Source: Macrostomum hystrix (Eukaryota > Platyhelminthes > Macrostomidae). Taken from it: a DNA stretch of 64,000 nt. A program made the position numbers and the translations under genes. Under the pieces are notes generated by a model, which worked only from the letters and a program-made list of their open reading frames with translations, made no database searches and was not told where the DNA came from. This document shows, one piece after another, positions 34,172-47,000 of this stretch; within the stretch, counting starts at the first letter, position 1; each line of letters starts with the position of its first letter. Location of the stretch: the NCBI GenBank assembly GCA_950097015.1, contig CATNEN010000003.1:15356001-15420000 (forward strand). The letters run 5' to 3'.

Positions 34172-37100
34172 CTACGTATGATCACACCCATGAGGGGCCA
34201 AACTCCCGCCTCGCTACATTTCATGACACCCATGAGGGGCCAAACTCCCGCCCCGCTACATTTCATGACACCCATGAGGGCCAACCTCCCACCCCGCTAC
34301 GTTTCATGACACCCATGAGGGCCAACCTCCCACCCGCTACGTTTCATGACACCCATGAGGGCCAACCTCCCACCCGCTACGTTTCATGACACCCATAAGG
34401 GGCCAAACTCCCGCCCCGCTACGTTTCATGACACCCATGAGGGCCAACCTCCCACCCGCTACGTTTCATGACACCCATAAGGGGCCAAACTCCCGCCCCG
34501 CTACGTTTCATGACACCCATGAGGGCCAACCTCCCACCCCGCTACGTTTCATGACACACATGAGGGCCAAACTCCCGCCCCGCTACGTTTCATGACACCC
34601 ATGAGGGCCAAACTCCCACCCCGCTACGTTTCATGACACCCATGAGGGCCAAACTCCCACCCCGCTACGTTTCATGACACACATGAGGGCCAACCTCCCA
34701 CCCCGCTACGTTTCATGACACCCATGAGGGCCAAACTCCCGCCCCGCTACGTTTCATGACACCCATGAGGGCCAACCTCCCACCCCGCTACGTTTCATGA
34801 CACCCATGAGGGCCAAACTCCCACCCCGCTACGTTTCATGACACACATGAGGGCCAACCTCCCACCCGCTACGTTTCATGACACCCATAAGGGGCCAAAC
34901 TCCCGCCCCGCTACGTTTCATGACACCCATGAGGGCCAACCTCCCACCCCGCTACGTTTCATGACACCCATGAGGGGCCAACCTCCCACCCCGCTACGTT
35001 TCATGACACCCATGAGGGGCAGAGCGAGTGATTATTTCCCAGCAGCACTACTCAAACAAGTAGACTAAAGGGAAAGTCTTTATTCACCTTCATCTGGTCT
35101 GTCCATTCTGACTGGCTCCTTTCTGAGCCAGTTTACATAGTCCTTGCCTTTCCACATCTGGATCTTGTCAACCTCGTCGGGTCGAATAGCAAAGTTTGGA
35201 TCCACATCCGCGCTAGAAAAATGAGAACGATTGGGATATTTTTATTGAGGATTCCCTTTTTTCAAAAAAAATGTTTACATTAAAAATCAATCAGGAACGT
35301 AGAAGCTCACACAGTTAGATTAAATTTTTTTCTTCGAATTCTATGAGCTCAGAGATTAATATATGTTGATATCACACGCACTTCACTCTCGTAAATGTCA
35401 AAACGAACAAAATAACACTGAAAATAAATATATCACATAATAGGAAACTGTCTAACTTCTGCACGCACTTGAAAACACCATGGTTACCTAGCTATCCGTT
35501 GTCGTCAGCAACCGGATTGTCCCGTTGCCAGGATGAATATACGAGTATTAGACAGTCAAAGCGCACGTTTTGAAATGCCTTGTATTGTCCTTGATCTTGC
35601 ATTGTTATTCTATATACCCCTTACTGTGATTGAGTAAGAGAGATATTTTAGATTGAGTATGAGGTCTGTTCTAACTATTGTTGAACAGATTTAGACGGCG
35701 TAAATGCATGTATGAGCATTGAACTAGATTGTTAACGTTTTTAGACTGTTTTTAGGGATAATAATATTCCTAAAATTTGAAATGTGATCAATCACGCCAA
35801 GCAGTTTATATATCTATACCATAACCCTGTTTAGCATTTGGTTTACTAGACTATGATCCCTATACATTCTTCTAGCTAGTTTTTGTAGGCCTGACGGGTA
35901 AGAAATGATTAGATAAAAAAGAGATGCACTCGTAATAACACTTAAAATATAGGAGATGAGATTTGAGATAGGGGAGATGAGATTGGAGAGAGTAGAGATG
36001 AGATTTGAGAGAGTAGAGATGAGATTTGAGATAGGAAAGATGAGATTGGAGAGAGTAGAGATGAGATTTTAGAGAGGAGAGATGAGATTTGAGATAGGAG
36101 AGATGAGATTGGAGAGAGTAGAGATGAGATTTTAGAGAGGAGAGATGAGATTGGAGAGAGGAGAGATGAGATTGGAGAGAGGAGAGATGAGATTGGAGAG
36201 AGGAAATATGAGATTTGAGAGATGAGATTTGAGAGAGAAAATATGAGATTTGAGATTGGAGAGATGAGATTGGAGAGAGGAGAGATGAGATTGGAGAGAG
36301 GAGAGATGAGATTGGAGAGAGGAGAGATGAGATTTGAGAGAGGAAATATGAGATTTGAGAGAGGAGACATGAGGTTAGAGAGAGAAAAGTAGGATGAGAT
36401 AGGAGAGTGTAGATTAATCAGAAAATATAGGAAAACTAGAGAGAGGAGACTAGAGATAGAGATAAAAATATGTCTGTCCGCTGAACATAAAAAACCAGGA
36501 TTGAAACATTTTTTCGCTCCAATAAATTCTAGTGATTCTAGACATTCAATTTTAAACTTGCAAGCTTCATTTGCTCAGAAAACTTTTTACTTAGAAAAAA
36601 ACCCTTTGGGTGCGAGACAGTCCAGTGATGAAGAAATCACTTTCCTGTTTTAAGTGCACGTGTACTTTTCCGGCTAGACTTCAATTTTCTAACAGAAAAT
36701 TTTTATTGGTTTAGTTTTAACTTTCACTGTAGACGCTTAGCAAATAATTGTGCGTGTGCTATTGTTCGGGGTTGTTGAAGAAGACATTTCAGCATTTTTC
36801 TGCATCCCTTATGAAGGTAGAAAAAATTAACACTGGGTTAAGGGTTGCCTATAGCAACGGTTTGTTAATAGCTGAATACAAGTTTTTTAATAGCCCTGGT
36901 TAGTGGAGGCAATCTTTTTAATTGCTATCGATTATAAAATATTTTTTAGATTGTGCTATTTTAAGATCATAATTTCGCTTGTCAGTGACTGACTGTGCCA
37001 TATATGAGCTGTTATTTTAATGAAGGGTATAATAATGACAGGGTGAGAGGATGGAAACGAGATGGTGAGAATGGGAGGGTGAGAATAGAAGGGTAAAATT

Positions 37101-40100
37101 GGGAGGGTAAGAATGGGAGGGTGAGAATGGAAGAGTGAGAATTGGAGGGTGAGAATGGAGGGCTTAAATAGGAGGGTAAGAATGGTGGTAAGAATGGGAG
37201 GGTGAGATTTGGAGGGTGAGAAATAGAGGGTGAGAAATAGAGGGTGAGAATTAGAGGGTGAGAATGGGAGGGAGAGAACGGGAGGTTGAGAATGGGAGGG
37301 TGAGAATGGGAGGGTGAGAATGAGAGGGTGAGAATGGGAGGGTGAGATTGGGAGGGTGAGAATGGGAGGGTGAGAATGGGAGGGTGAGAATGGGAGGGTG
37401 AGAATGGGAGGGTGAGATTTGGAGGGTGAGAATGGGAGGGTGAGAATGGGAGGGTGAGATTGGGAGGGTGAGATTGTGAGGTTGAGAATGGGAGGGTGAG
37501 ATTTGGAGGGTGAGAATGGGAGGGTGACAATTAGAGGGTGAGAATAAGAGGGTGAGATTGGGAGGGTGAGAATTAGAGGGGGGAGAATAAGAGGGTGAGA
37601 ATAAGAGGGTAAGAATGGCATGGCTAAGGCATTTAGAATGCATGAGATAGTTAAAGGAATTTTGTATAAGATGTGATCAGCCTGGCGTTCGGATCGGCAT
37701 TAAAAGCACAGATGAATCTGATTAAACTAGGAGAAAATTGTTAATCAGGTAAGGTACTATACTAAGATTTTTTATGGTCCTATGCGTTGTCATGACCACC
37801 ACCGTAAACATTGTGTGAGAGTACTGAATGATTGGCATAAGAAATAGCACACACACACACACACAATCACACACAGATAATAAACACAGCTTGAGTACGC
37901 ATACACTCTGTATGCTGTATGTACAGGGCTGACGGATAGGAATGGAAAATGAATGGTACAGAATCCACAGATGCAGTTTGTTAAGTTATCCCACAGTTTC
38001 ACAACCAAAGCTTCAACTACATTCTTCATTATCCCGATTCAATCGCAGTTTTAGACTGCTGCTGCTGCTGCTGCTGCTGCTGAAAATACTCACGTATACT
38101 CACTGGCCAATACTCACCTTGTCAATTGAAAACTGGAACAATAGCCAGGCAGCACACAAACTATATATGTTTACAAAGTGAGCAGCAGGAGCGAAAAACG
38201 ATATTTCTTTAAATTCAATGGCAGATACAACTTAACAGGAGAGAGAAGAGAGAGTACAGAGATAAGAGGTGAGTGTAGAGAGAGTGGATAGATAAGAGAT
38301 GAGAGAGGAGAGAGAGTGGACTGATAAAATGTGACAAACGAGAGAGAGAGAGAGAGAGAGTGGAGAGATAAGAGAGGAGAGAGGAGAGAGAGTGCAGAGA
38401 TAAGAGATGAGAGAGGCGAGACAGAGTGCAGAGATAAGAGAGGAGAGAGGACAGAGAGTGGAGAGATAAGAGATGGGAGAGGAGAGATAGTGCAGAGATA
38501 AGAGGTGAGAGAGGCGAGACAGGGTGGAGAGATAAGAGAGGAGAGAGGAGAGAGAGTAGAGAGATAAGAGAGGAGAGAGGAGAGAGAGTGGAGAGATAAG
38601 AGATGAGAGAGGAGAGACAGAGTGCAGAGATAAGAGGTGAGAGAGGCGAGAGTATGATATGAGAGAAAATATAGAAATGGGGGATAGAAAGATATAAGAG
38701 AGAAGATAAAAAAGAAGAGACAATGGAGAGAGGACAGAATAGAGATAGGAGAGAGGAGTGGAGAGAGGAGAAAGGATATGGACTGATAGTATTAGCAAAA
38801 AATAGATAAAGGAGCTTTTTTATCACGGGAATAAAAATATGAATGCATAAATTCCCGCTGAAACATCAACCACTCGTGAAAGTCGCGAGAGCAATATAAA
38901 ATTATGCTGATTGTTTATCAGACTACCAAATGTATGTTTCTTTAAAGCAATTCGTCATTAGCAACACTAGGCGATACTCATGAACTAGAAGCTGTAAGAA
39001 GCTGTCATTTTAATGTAGAATGATTGACATGTGACTAGTGTGGCACTATAATGCACTAATGCACGTTAAGTAGATAAAAATGTTGGGTGGGGAAAGGAAT
39101 GCATCTGATAGCCTTGTCCGAATTATGTCAGAACAATAACTCGACTGGCAATGACACTACCGAAAATTGCAAAACTAATGAAACGAGGTACTAAAGTCAG
39201 AATAGGTACAAAATAGTCACAAACCTAAGGCCAAGCTTCACCCACAAACCTTCCTGAATGCCAAGCTTCACCCACAAACCTTCCTGAAGGCCAAGCTTCA
39301 CCCACAAACCTTCCTGAAGGCCAAGCTTCACCCACAAACCTTCCTGAAGGCCAAGCTTCACCCACAAACCTTCCTGAAGGCCGAGCTTCACCCACAAACC
39401 TTCCTGAAGGCCAAGCTTCACCCACAAACCTTCCTGAAGGCCAAGCTTCACCCACAAACCTTACTGAAGGCCAAGCTTCACCCACAAACCTTCCTGAAGG
39501 CCAAGCTTAACCCACAAACCTTCCTGAAGGCCAAGCTTCACCCACAAACCTTCCTGAAGGCCAAGCTTCACCCACAAACCTTCCTGAAGGCCGAGCTTCA
39601 CCCACAAACCTTTCTGAAGGCCAAGCTTCACCCACAAACCTTCCTGAAGGCCAAGCTTCACCCACAAACCTTCCTGAAGGCCGAGCTTAACCCAGAAACC
39701 TTCCTGAAGGCCGAGCTTCACCCACAAACCTTCCTGAAGGCCAAGCTTCACCCACAAACCTTACTGAAGGCCAAGCTTCACCCACAAACCTTACTGAAGG
39801 CCAAGCTTCACCCACAAACCTTACTGAAGGCCAAGCTTCACCCACAAACCTTACTGAAGGCCAAGCTTCACCCACAAACCTTACTGAAGGCCGAGCTTCA
39901 CCCACAAACCTTCCTGAAGGCCGAGCTTCACCCACAAACCTTCCTGAAGGCCGAGCTTAACCCACAAACCTTCCTGAAGGCCAAGCTTAACCCACAAACC
40001 TTCCTGAAGGCCAAGCTTCACCCACAAACCTTCCTGAAGGCCAAGCTTCACCCACAAACCTTACTGAAGGCCGAGCTTCACCCACAAACCTTCCTGAAGG

Positions 40101-41043
40101 CCGAGCTTCACCCACAAACCTTCCTGAAGGCCAAGCTTCACCAACAAACCTTCCTGAAGGCCAAGCTTCACCCACAAACCTTACTGAAGGCCAAGCTTCA
40201 CCAACAAACCTTCCTGAAGGCCGAGCTTCACCCACAAACCTTCCTGAAGGCCAAGCTTCACCCACAAACCTTACTGAAGGCCAAGCTTCACCCACAAACC
40301 TTACTGAAGGCCGAGCTTCACCCACAAACCTTCCTGAAGGCCAAGCTTCACCCACAAACCTTACTGAAGGCCAAGCTTCACCCACAAGCCTTCCTGAAGG
40401 CCGAGCTTCACCCACAAACCTTCCTGAAGGCCGAGCTTCAACCACAAATTTTCCTGAAGGCCAAGCTTAACCCACAAACCTTCCTGAAGGCCAAGCTTCA
40501 CCCACAAACCTTCCTGAAGGCCAAGCTTCACCCACAAACCTTCCTGAAGGCCGAGCTTCACCCACAAACCTTCCTGAAGGCCAAGCTTCACCCACAAACC
40601 TTCCTGAAGGCCAAGCTTCACCCACAAACCTTACTGAAGGCCAAGCTTCACCCACAAACCTTCCTGAAGGCCAAGCTTAACCCACAAACCTTCCTGAAGG
40701 CCAAGCTTCACCCACAAACCTTCCTGAAGGCCAAGCTTCACCCACAAACCTGGAATCGAGCTCAAGGATTCCTGGGCTACATCACTACCAAAACTGTTGA
40801 TCAGCATCAAGACACTCACAGCATGGGCTTGACATCATCGCCTCGCCTGAGCCGCTCTCGAACGTCGCGAGTAACCCGACGCTTCTCCCGGTTGCTGCGC
40901 AGGAAATTACCCATCCGCTGCATCACTGGATCGTGATGTCGCACTTGAACCTGACCGTCGCGGAGGCGCTTAGCGTCGGACGCGTCGCCCCCGGCGCTTC
41001 GTCTGAGATCTGCTTCGTCCGGCGTTGCTTCTGTGTCCGATGT

Positions 41044-41076
<33 letters not shown>

Positions 41077-44000
41077 CGCACTGGCCTCGGAGCGAAGGTG
41101 CAGCTCGTAGGCGCGTCTCAGCGCCGCCGTCGGTTGAGTGGCGCTCAACTGGAAGGTGAAGTCAGTCGACGAGCCGATGATGTCGTCCTGAAACTCCGAC
41201 TGATGCTGATCGCCTCGCTGAAGCTGCTGCAGCTGTTGAGTCAGCGAGAAGAATCTGCGAACTCGTTCACGAGCGCCGTTGCTGTTTACCGCGGCAGCCG
41301 CCGCTGCTGCCGCCGCCGCTGCAGCCGCTGCCGCAGCCGCGGCTGTTGCAGCAACGACAGTCGCCTCGGTTTTAATGACGTTAGGCTCCTGGGAGTTCTC
41401 GTTGATTTTCTCCAACGCCGAAGCCATCGAAAGCGAGTGCTGCTGGTGCACTTGCGCTTTTGCGCTGCCTCTCTTATGGGCCGAAATGGCGTCGACGGTG
41501 GATTTGTGGTTGCCATGACGACGAGAAACGTAGCGCAAATCCGGCGTGGATTCGCCGGATTGGTTGGGCGACAAGTCGACGGGACTTCCAGCCTGCGAGT
41601 CCATCTCGAGGGCGAGGTTCTGGTGGATGGTGAAGGTTGGAATATGTTTTTAAGCATAAGATTTTAAGACTTCTGGCAAAGACGTGCTTAAAATTAGGAA
41701 AGAGACAAGCAATTAAAAGTCAGTGCCTTTTACAAACAACGAATTTTAAAACGCTTAAGTGATAAGGAATGTATAGAACTTTAGAAAAAAATGTAAATGC
41801 TTTGTGTGCCATCAACACATCAGGATTTTTTGCGCAAGATTGAGTGTATATTCTAACAGTTCTAGAAAATTTAGAAAGTAGTCGATAAAATTGATTTTTG
41901 TCGATTAAATCAGATCTATCCGACCCAACACAAGCCGACAGCAGACACTGACACCCACCAAACCCCGACACCCACCTCACTACGACACCCACCTCACTCC
42001 GATGCCCACCTCACTCCGATACCCACCTCACTCCGCGATACCCACCTCACTCCGATACCCTCCTAACTCCGATACCCACCACACCCAACACCCACCTCAC
42101 TCCGACACCCACCTCACTCCGATACCCACCTCACTACGTCACCCACCTAACTTCTACATCCAAGCTATTAGAATTCCTAAAAGGCACAATAAATTACGAA
42201 CTAGCTAAAGGTTTGAGAACGAAAGTGGATGTTTTTTTAAACAAATTTTGCTTCTATAGTCTTACGTTTGACTGCTCAGTTTGTATTTGAGCTGCTGGTT
42301 TGACCAGTAATTCCTGAAAGCAGAATTTTTTTACTTTAAGTGTAGGCAATAAACCTCGTAAACCGTAATTAACATTCGCCAACAACAAACTAAAGAGAAG
42401 CCAAGCCGAAGGATGCACAAAATAAAACAAAGAAAGAGAAAATGTAACATTGCTACTAAAATCTAAGCAATAAAAACAAATCTAATGGACTTTTGCACAA
42501 CAGGAAAGAAACGGACTCGCAGTTTTGCAGCCGAGTAGGATATATTAATTGGGAGGAGCTGCTGCTGCTGCTGCTGCTGCATCAATGTTGGCAGCGGTGG
42601 GGGCGCCACCACTTGGCCATCCTTCAGCTGCTTGTGCAGCCAAGCGGCACGACGAAAGTCTGTCCGACGTGACGTCACTGGCGAAGAGGACGACTGAGAC
42701 GAAAATGGATGGATGGTTTATCTCTATCTACTCTGATTTTTATTCTAGGGCTGAAATTACTAAATTGTAGCCTAAAATATGAAAACGTTGATGCTAATCC
42801 AAGGGATCTGTGAAGAGTGGAAGCTAATCCTGAGGATCTGGGAAGAGTGGAAGCTGATCCTGAGGATCTGGGAAGAGTGGAAGCTAATCCTGAGGATCTG
42901 GAAAAAGTGTCAGCTAATCCTGGGGATCTGGCAAGATTGAAGGCCTAAATCCTGAGGATCTGGGAAGAGTGGAAGCTGATCCTGAGGATCTGGGAAGAGT
43001 GGAAGCTGATCCTGAGGATCTGGGAAGAGTGGAAGCTGATCCTGAGGATCTGGGAAGAGTGGAAGCTGATCCTGAGGATCTAGGAAGAGTGGAAGCTGAT
43101 CCTGAGGATCTGGGAAAAGTGGAAGCTAATCCTGAGGATCTGGGAAAAGTGGAAGCTAATCCTGAGGATCTGGGAAGAGTGGAAGGTGATCCTGAGGATC
43201 TGGGAAGAGTGGAAGCTGATCCTGAGGATCTGGGAAGAGTGGAAGCTGATCCTGAGGATCTGGGAAGAGTGGAAGCTGATCCTGAGGATCTGGGAAAAGT
43301 GGAAGCTAATCCTGAGGATCTGGGAAGAGTGGAAGCTGATCCTGAGGATCTGGAAAAAGTGTCAGCTAATCCTGGGGATCTGGCAAGATTGAAGGCCTAA
43401 ATCCTGAGGATCTGGGAGGAGCGGAAGCTGATCCTGAGGATCTGGGAAGAGTGGAAGCTGATCCTGAGGATCTGGGAAGAGTGGAAGCTGATCCTGAGGA
43501 TCTGGGAAGAGTGGAAGCTGATCCTGAGGATCTGGGAAGAGTGGAAGCTGATCCTGAGGATCTGGAAAAAGTGTCAGCTAATCCTGAGGATCTGGAAAAA
43601 GTGTCAGCTAATCCTGGGGATCTGGCAAGATTGAAGGCCTAAATCCTGAGGATCTGGGAAGAGTGGAAGCTGATCCTGAGGATCTGGGAAGAGTGGAAGC
43701 TGATCCTGAGGATCTGGAAAAAGTGTCAGCTAATCCTGAGGATCTGGAAAAAGTGTCAGCTAATCCTGGGGATCTGGCAAGATTGAAGGCCTAAATCCTG
43801 AGGATCTGGGAAGAGTGGAAGCTGATCCTGAGGATCTGGGAAGAGTGGAAGCTGATCCTGAGGATCTGGAAAAAGTGTCAGCTAATCCTGAGGATCTGGA
43901 AAAAGTGTCAGCTAATCCTGGGGATCTGGCAAGATTGAAGGCCTAAATCCTGAGGATCTGGGAAGAGTGGAAGCTGATCCTGAGGATCTGGGAAGAGTGG

Positions 44001-47000
44001 AAGCTGATCCTGAGGATCTGGAAAAAGTGTCAGCTAATCCTGAGGATCTGGAAAAAGTGTCAGCTAATCCTGGGGATCTGGCAAGATTGAAGGCCTAAAT
44101 CCTGAGGATCTGGGAAAAGTGGAAGCTGATCCTGAGGATCTGGGAAGAGTGGAAGCTGATCCTGAGGATCTGGGAGGAGCGGAAGCTGATCCTGAGGATC
44201 TGGGAAAAGTGGAAGCTGATCCTGAGGATCTGGGAAGAGTGGAGGCTGATCCTGAGGATCTGGGAGGAGCGGAAGCTGATCCTGAGGATCTGGAAAAAGT
44301 GTCAGCTAATCCTGAGGATCTGGAAAAAGTGTCAGCTAATCCTGGGGATCTGGCAAGATTGAAGGCCTAAATCCTGAGGATCTGGGAAAAGTGGAAGCTG
44401 ATCCTGAGGATCTGGGAAGAGTGGAAGCTGATCCTGAGGATCTGGGAGGAGCGGAAGCTGATCCTGAGGATCTGGGAAAAGTGGAAGCTGATCCTGAGGA
44501 TCTGGGAAGAGTGGAGGCTGATCCTGAGGATCTGGGAGGAGCGGAAGCTGATCCTGAGGATCTGGGAAAAGTGGAAGCTGATCCTGAGGATCTGGGAAGA
44601 GTGGAGGCTGATCCTGAGGATCTGGGAAGAGTGGAAGCTGATCCTGAGGATCTGGGAAGAGTGGAGGCTGATCCTGAGGATCTGGGAAGAGTGGAAGGTG
44701 ATCCTGAGGATCTGGGAAAAGTGGAAGCTGATCCTGAGGATCTGGGAAGAGTGGAAGCTGATCCTGAGGATCTGGGAAAAGTGGAAGCTGATCCTGAGGA
44801 TCTGGGAAGAGTGGAGGCTAAGCCTTCCAATGAATATTTTGTCTGCAAAGGTATCTTAGATTCGCAAAAATGAAAAAAGACTTAACTGAGCCTATTTTTT
44901 AATATCAACTGCTTGCTAAATTGTTTTTTATAGATATCCCTTCCAGGCTAGGAAATGCGACTCATTCCAAAGCACTAGCCAGGACAAATTAGTGCATAAA
45001 TGTCTCATTTTCTCTTGCGTGGAATTCATAAATGCTTCTCTAACTTTATCTTCTCTTGCTGCCCCAGGCAAGTGATTATACTGCGATAGTATTATAGTAT
45101 TAAGTACACTATACTACACTGCTATTTTACTATATAGAATAGTCATACTTGCAAAGAATTCATTAGAGACAGGAAATAAGTGCTGCATTTCCTGACATAT
45201 TTAACCAAAGGTGCATGAGAACTGGCCTAACAATATGAAATGAACAAAATGAAGCATTATTTCAGTTACTTGGCTTTATAAATTCACTTCAGCGGCTAAA
45301 TTAGTTCGATCTATTATCACTTTAATATTTATCTCACTTTAATATAATATCTATCTACTCTCCTATCTCTATCTACTCGCCCTACCTCTATCTACTCTCC
45401 CAACTCTATCTACTCTCCCTACCTCTATCTACTCTCCCAACTCTATCTACTCTCCCTATCTCTATCTACTCTCCCTACCTCTATCTACTCTCCCAACTCT
45501 ATCTACTCTCCCTACCTCTATCTACTCTCCCAACTCTATCTACTCTCCCTATCTCTATCTACTCTCCCTACCTCTATCTACTCTCCCTACCTCTATCTAC
45601 TCTCCCTACCTCTATCTACTCTCCTATCTCTATCTACTCTCCCTACCTCTATCTACTCTCCCTACCTCTATCTACTCTCCCTACCTCTATCTAGTCTCCC
45701 TACCTCTATCTACTCTCCGTACCTCTATCTACTCTCCCTACCTCTATCTACTCTCCCTACCTCTATCTACTCTCCCTACCTCTATCTACTCTCCCTACCT
45801 CTATCTACTCTCCCTACCTCTATCTACTCTCCCTACCTCTATCTACTCTCCCTACCTCTATCTACTCTCCCTACCTCTATCTACTCTCAACTCTATCTAC
45901 TCTCCCTACCTCTATCTACTCGCCCTATCTCTATCTACTCTCCCTACCTCTATCTACTCTCAACTCTATCTACTCTCCCTACCTCTATCTACTCGCCCTA
46001 TCTCTATCTACTCTCCCTACCTCTATCTACTTGCCCTATCTCTATCTACTCTCCCTACCTCTATCTACTCTTCCTACCTCTATCTACTCTCTCAACTCTA
46101 TCTACTCTCTCAACTCTATCTACTCTCCCTACCTCTATCTACTCTCCCTACCTCTATCTGCTCACCCACCTCTATCTGCTCACCCACCTCTATCTGCTCA
46201 CCCACCTCTATCTACTCGCCCTATCTCTATCTACTCGCCCTATCTCTATCTACTCTCCCTACCTCTATCTACTCTCCCTACCTCTATCTGCTCACCCACC
46301 TCTATCTGCTCACCCACCTCTATCTGCTCACCCACCTTTATCTACTCGCCCTATCTCTATCTACTCGCCCTATCTCTATCTACTCGCCCTATCTCTATCT
46401 ACTCTCCCTACCTCTATCTACTCTCCCTACCTCTATCTACTCTCCCTATCTCTATCTACTCTCCCTATCTCTATCTACTCTCCCTATCTCTATCTACTCG
46501 CCCTATCTCTATCTACTCGCCCTATCTCTATCTACTCTCCCTATCTCTATCTACTCTCCCTATCTCTTTCTACTCGCCCTATCTCTATCTACTCTCCCTA
46601 TCTCTATCTACTCTCCCTATCTCTTTCTACTCGCCCTATCTCTATCTACTCGCCCTATCTCTATCTACTCGCCCTATCTCTATCTACTCGCCCTACCTCT
46701 ATCTACTCTCCCTATCTCTATCTACTCTCCCTATCTCTATCTACTCTCCCTATCTCTATCTACTCGCCCTATCTCTATCTACTCGCCCTATCTCTATCTA
46801 CTCGCCCTATCTCTATCTACTCTCCCTATCTCTATCTACTCTCCCTATCTCTTTCTACTCGCCCTATCTCTATCTACTCTCCCTATCTCTATCTACTCTC
46901 CCTATCTCTATCTACTCTCCCTATCTCTTTCTACTCGCCCTATCTCTATCTACTCGCCCTATCTCTATCTACTCGCCCTATCTCTATCTACTCGCCCTAT

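Noticed and set aside
42969-44873. Acidic EADPEDLGRV-repeat protein
   Set aside because: A 30-bp intronic array in phase with itself, broken by a stop in every higher-order block, antisense to PLD.
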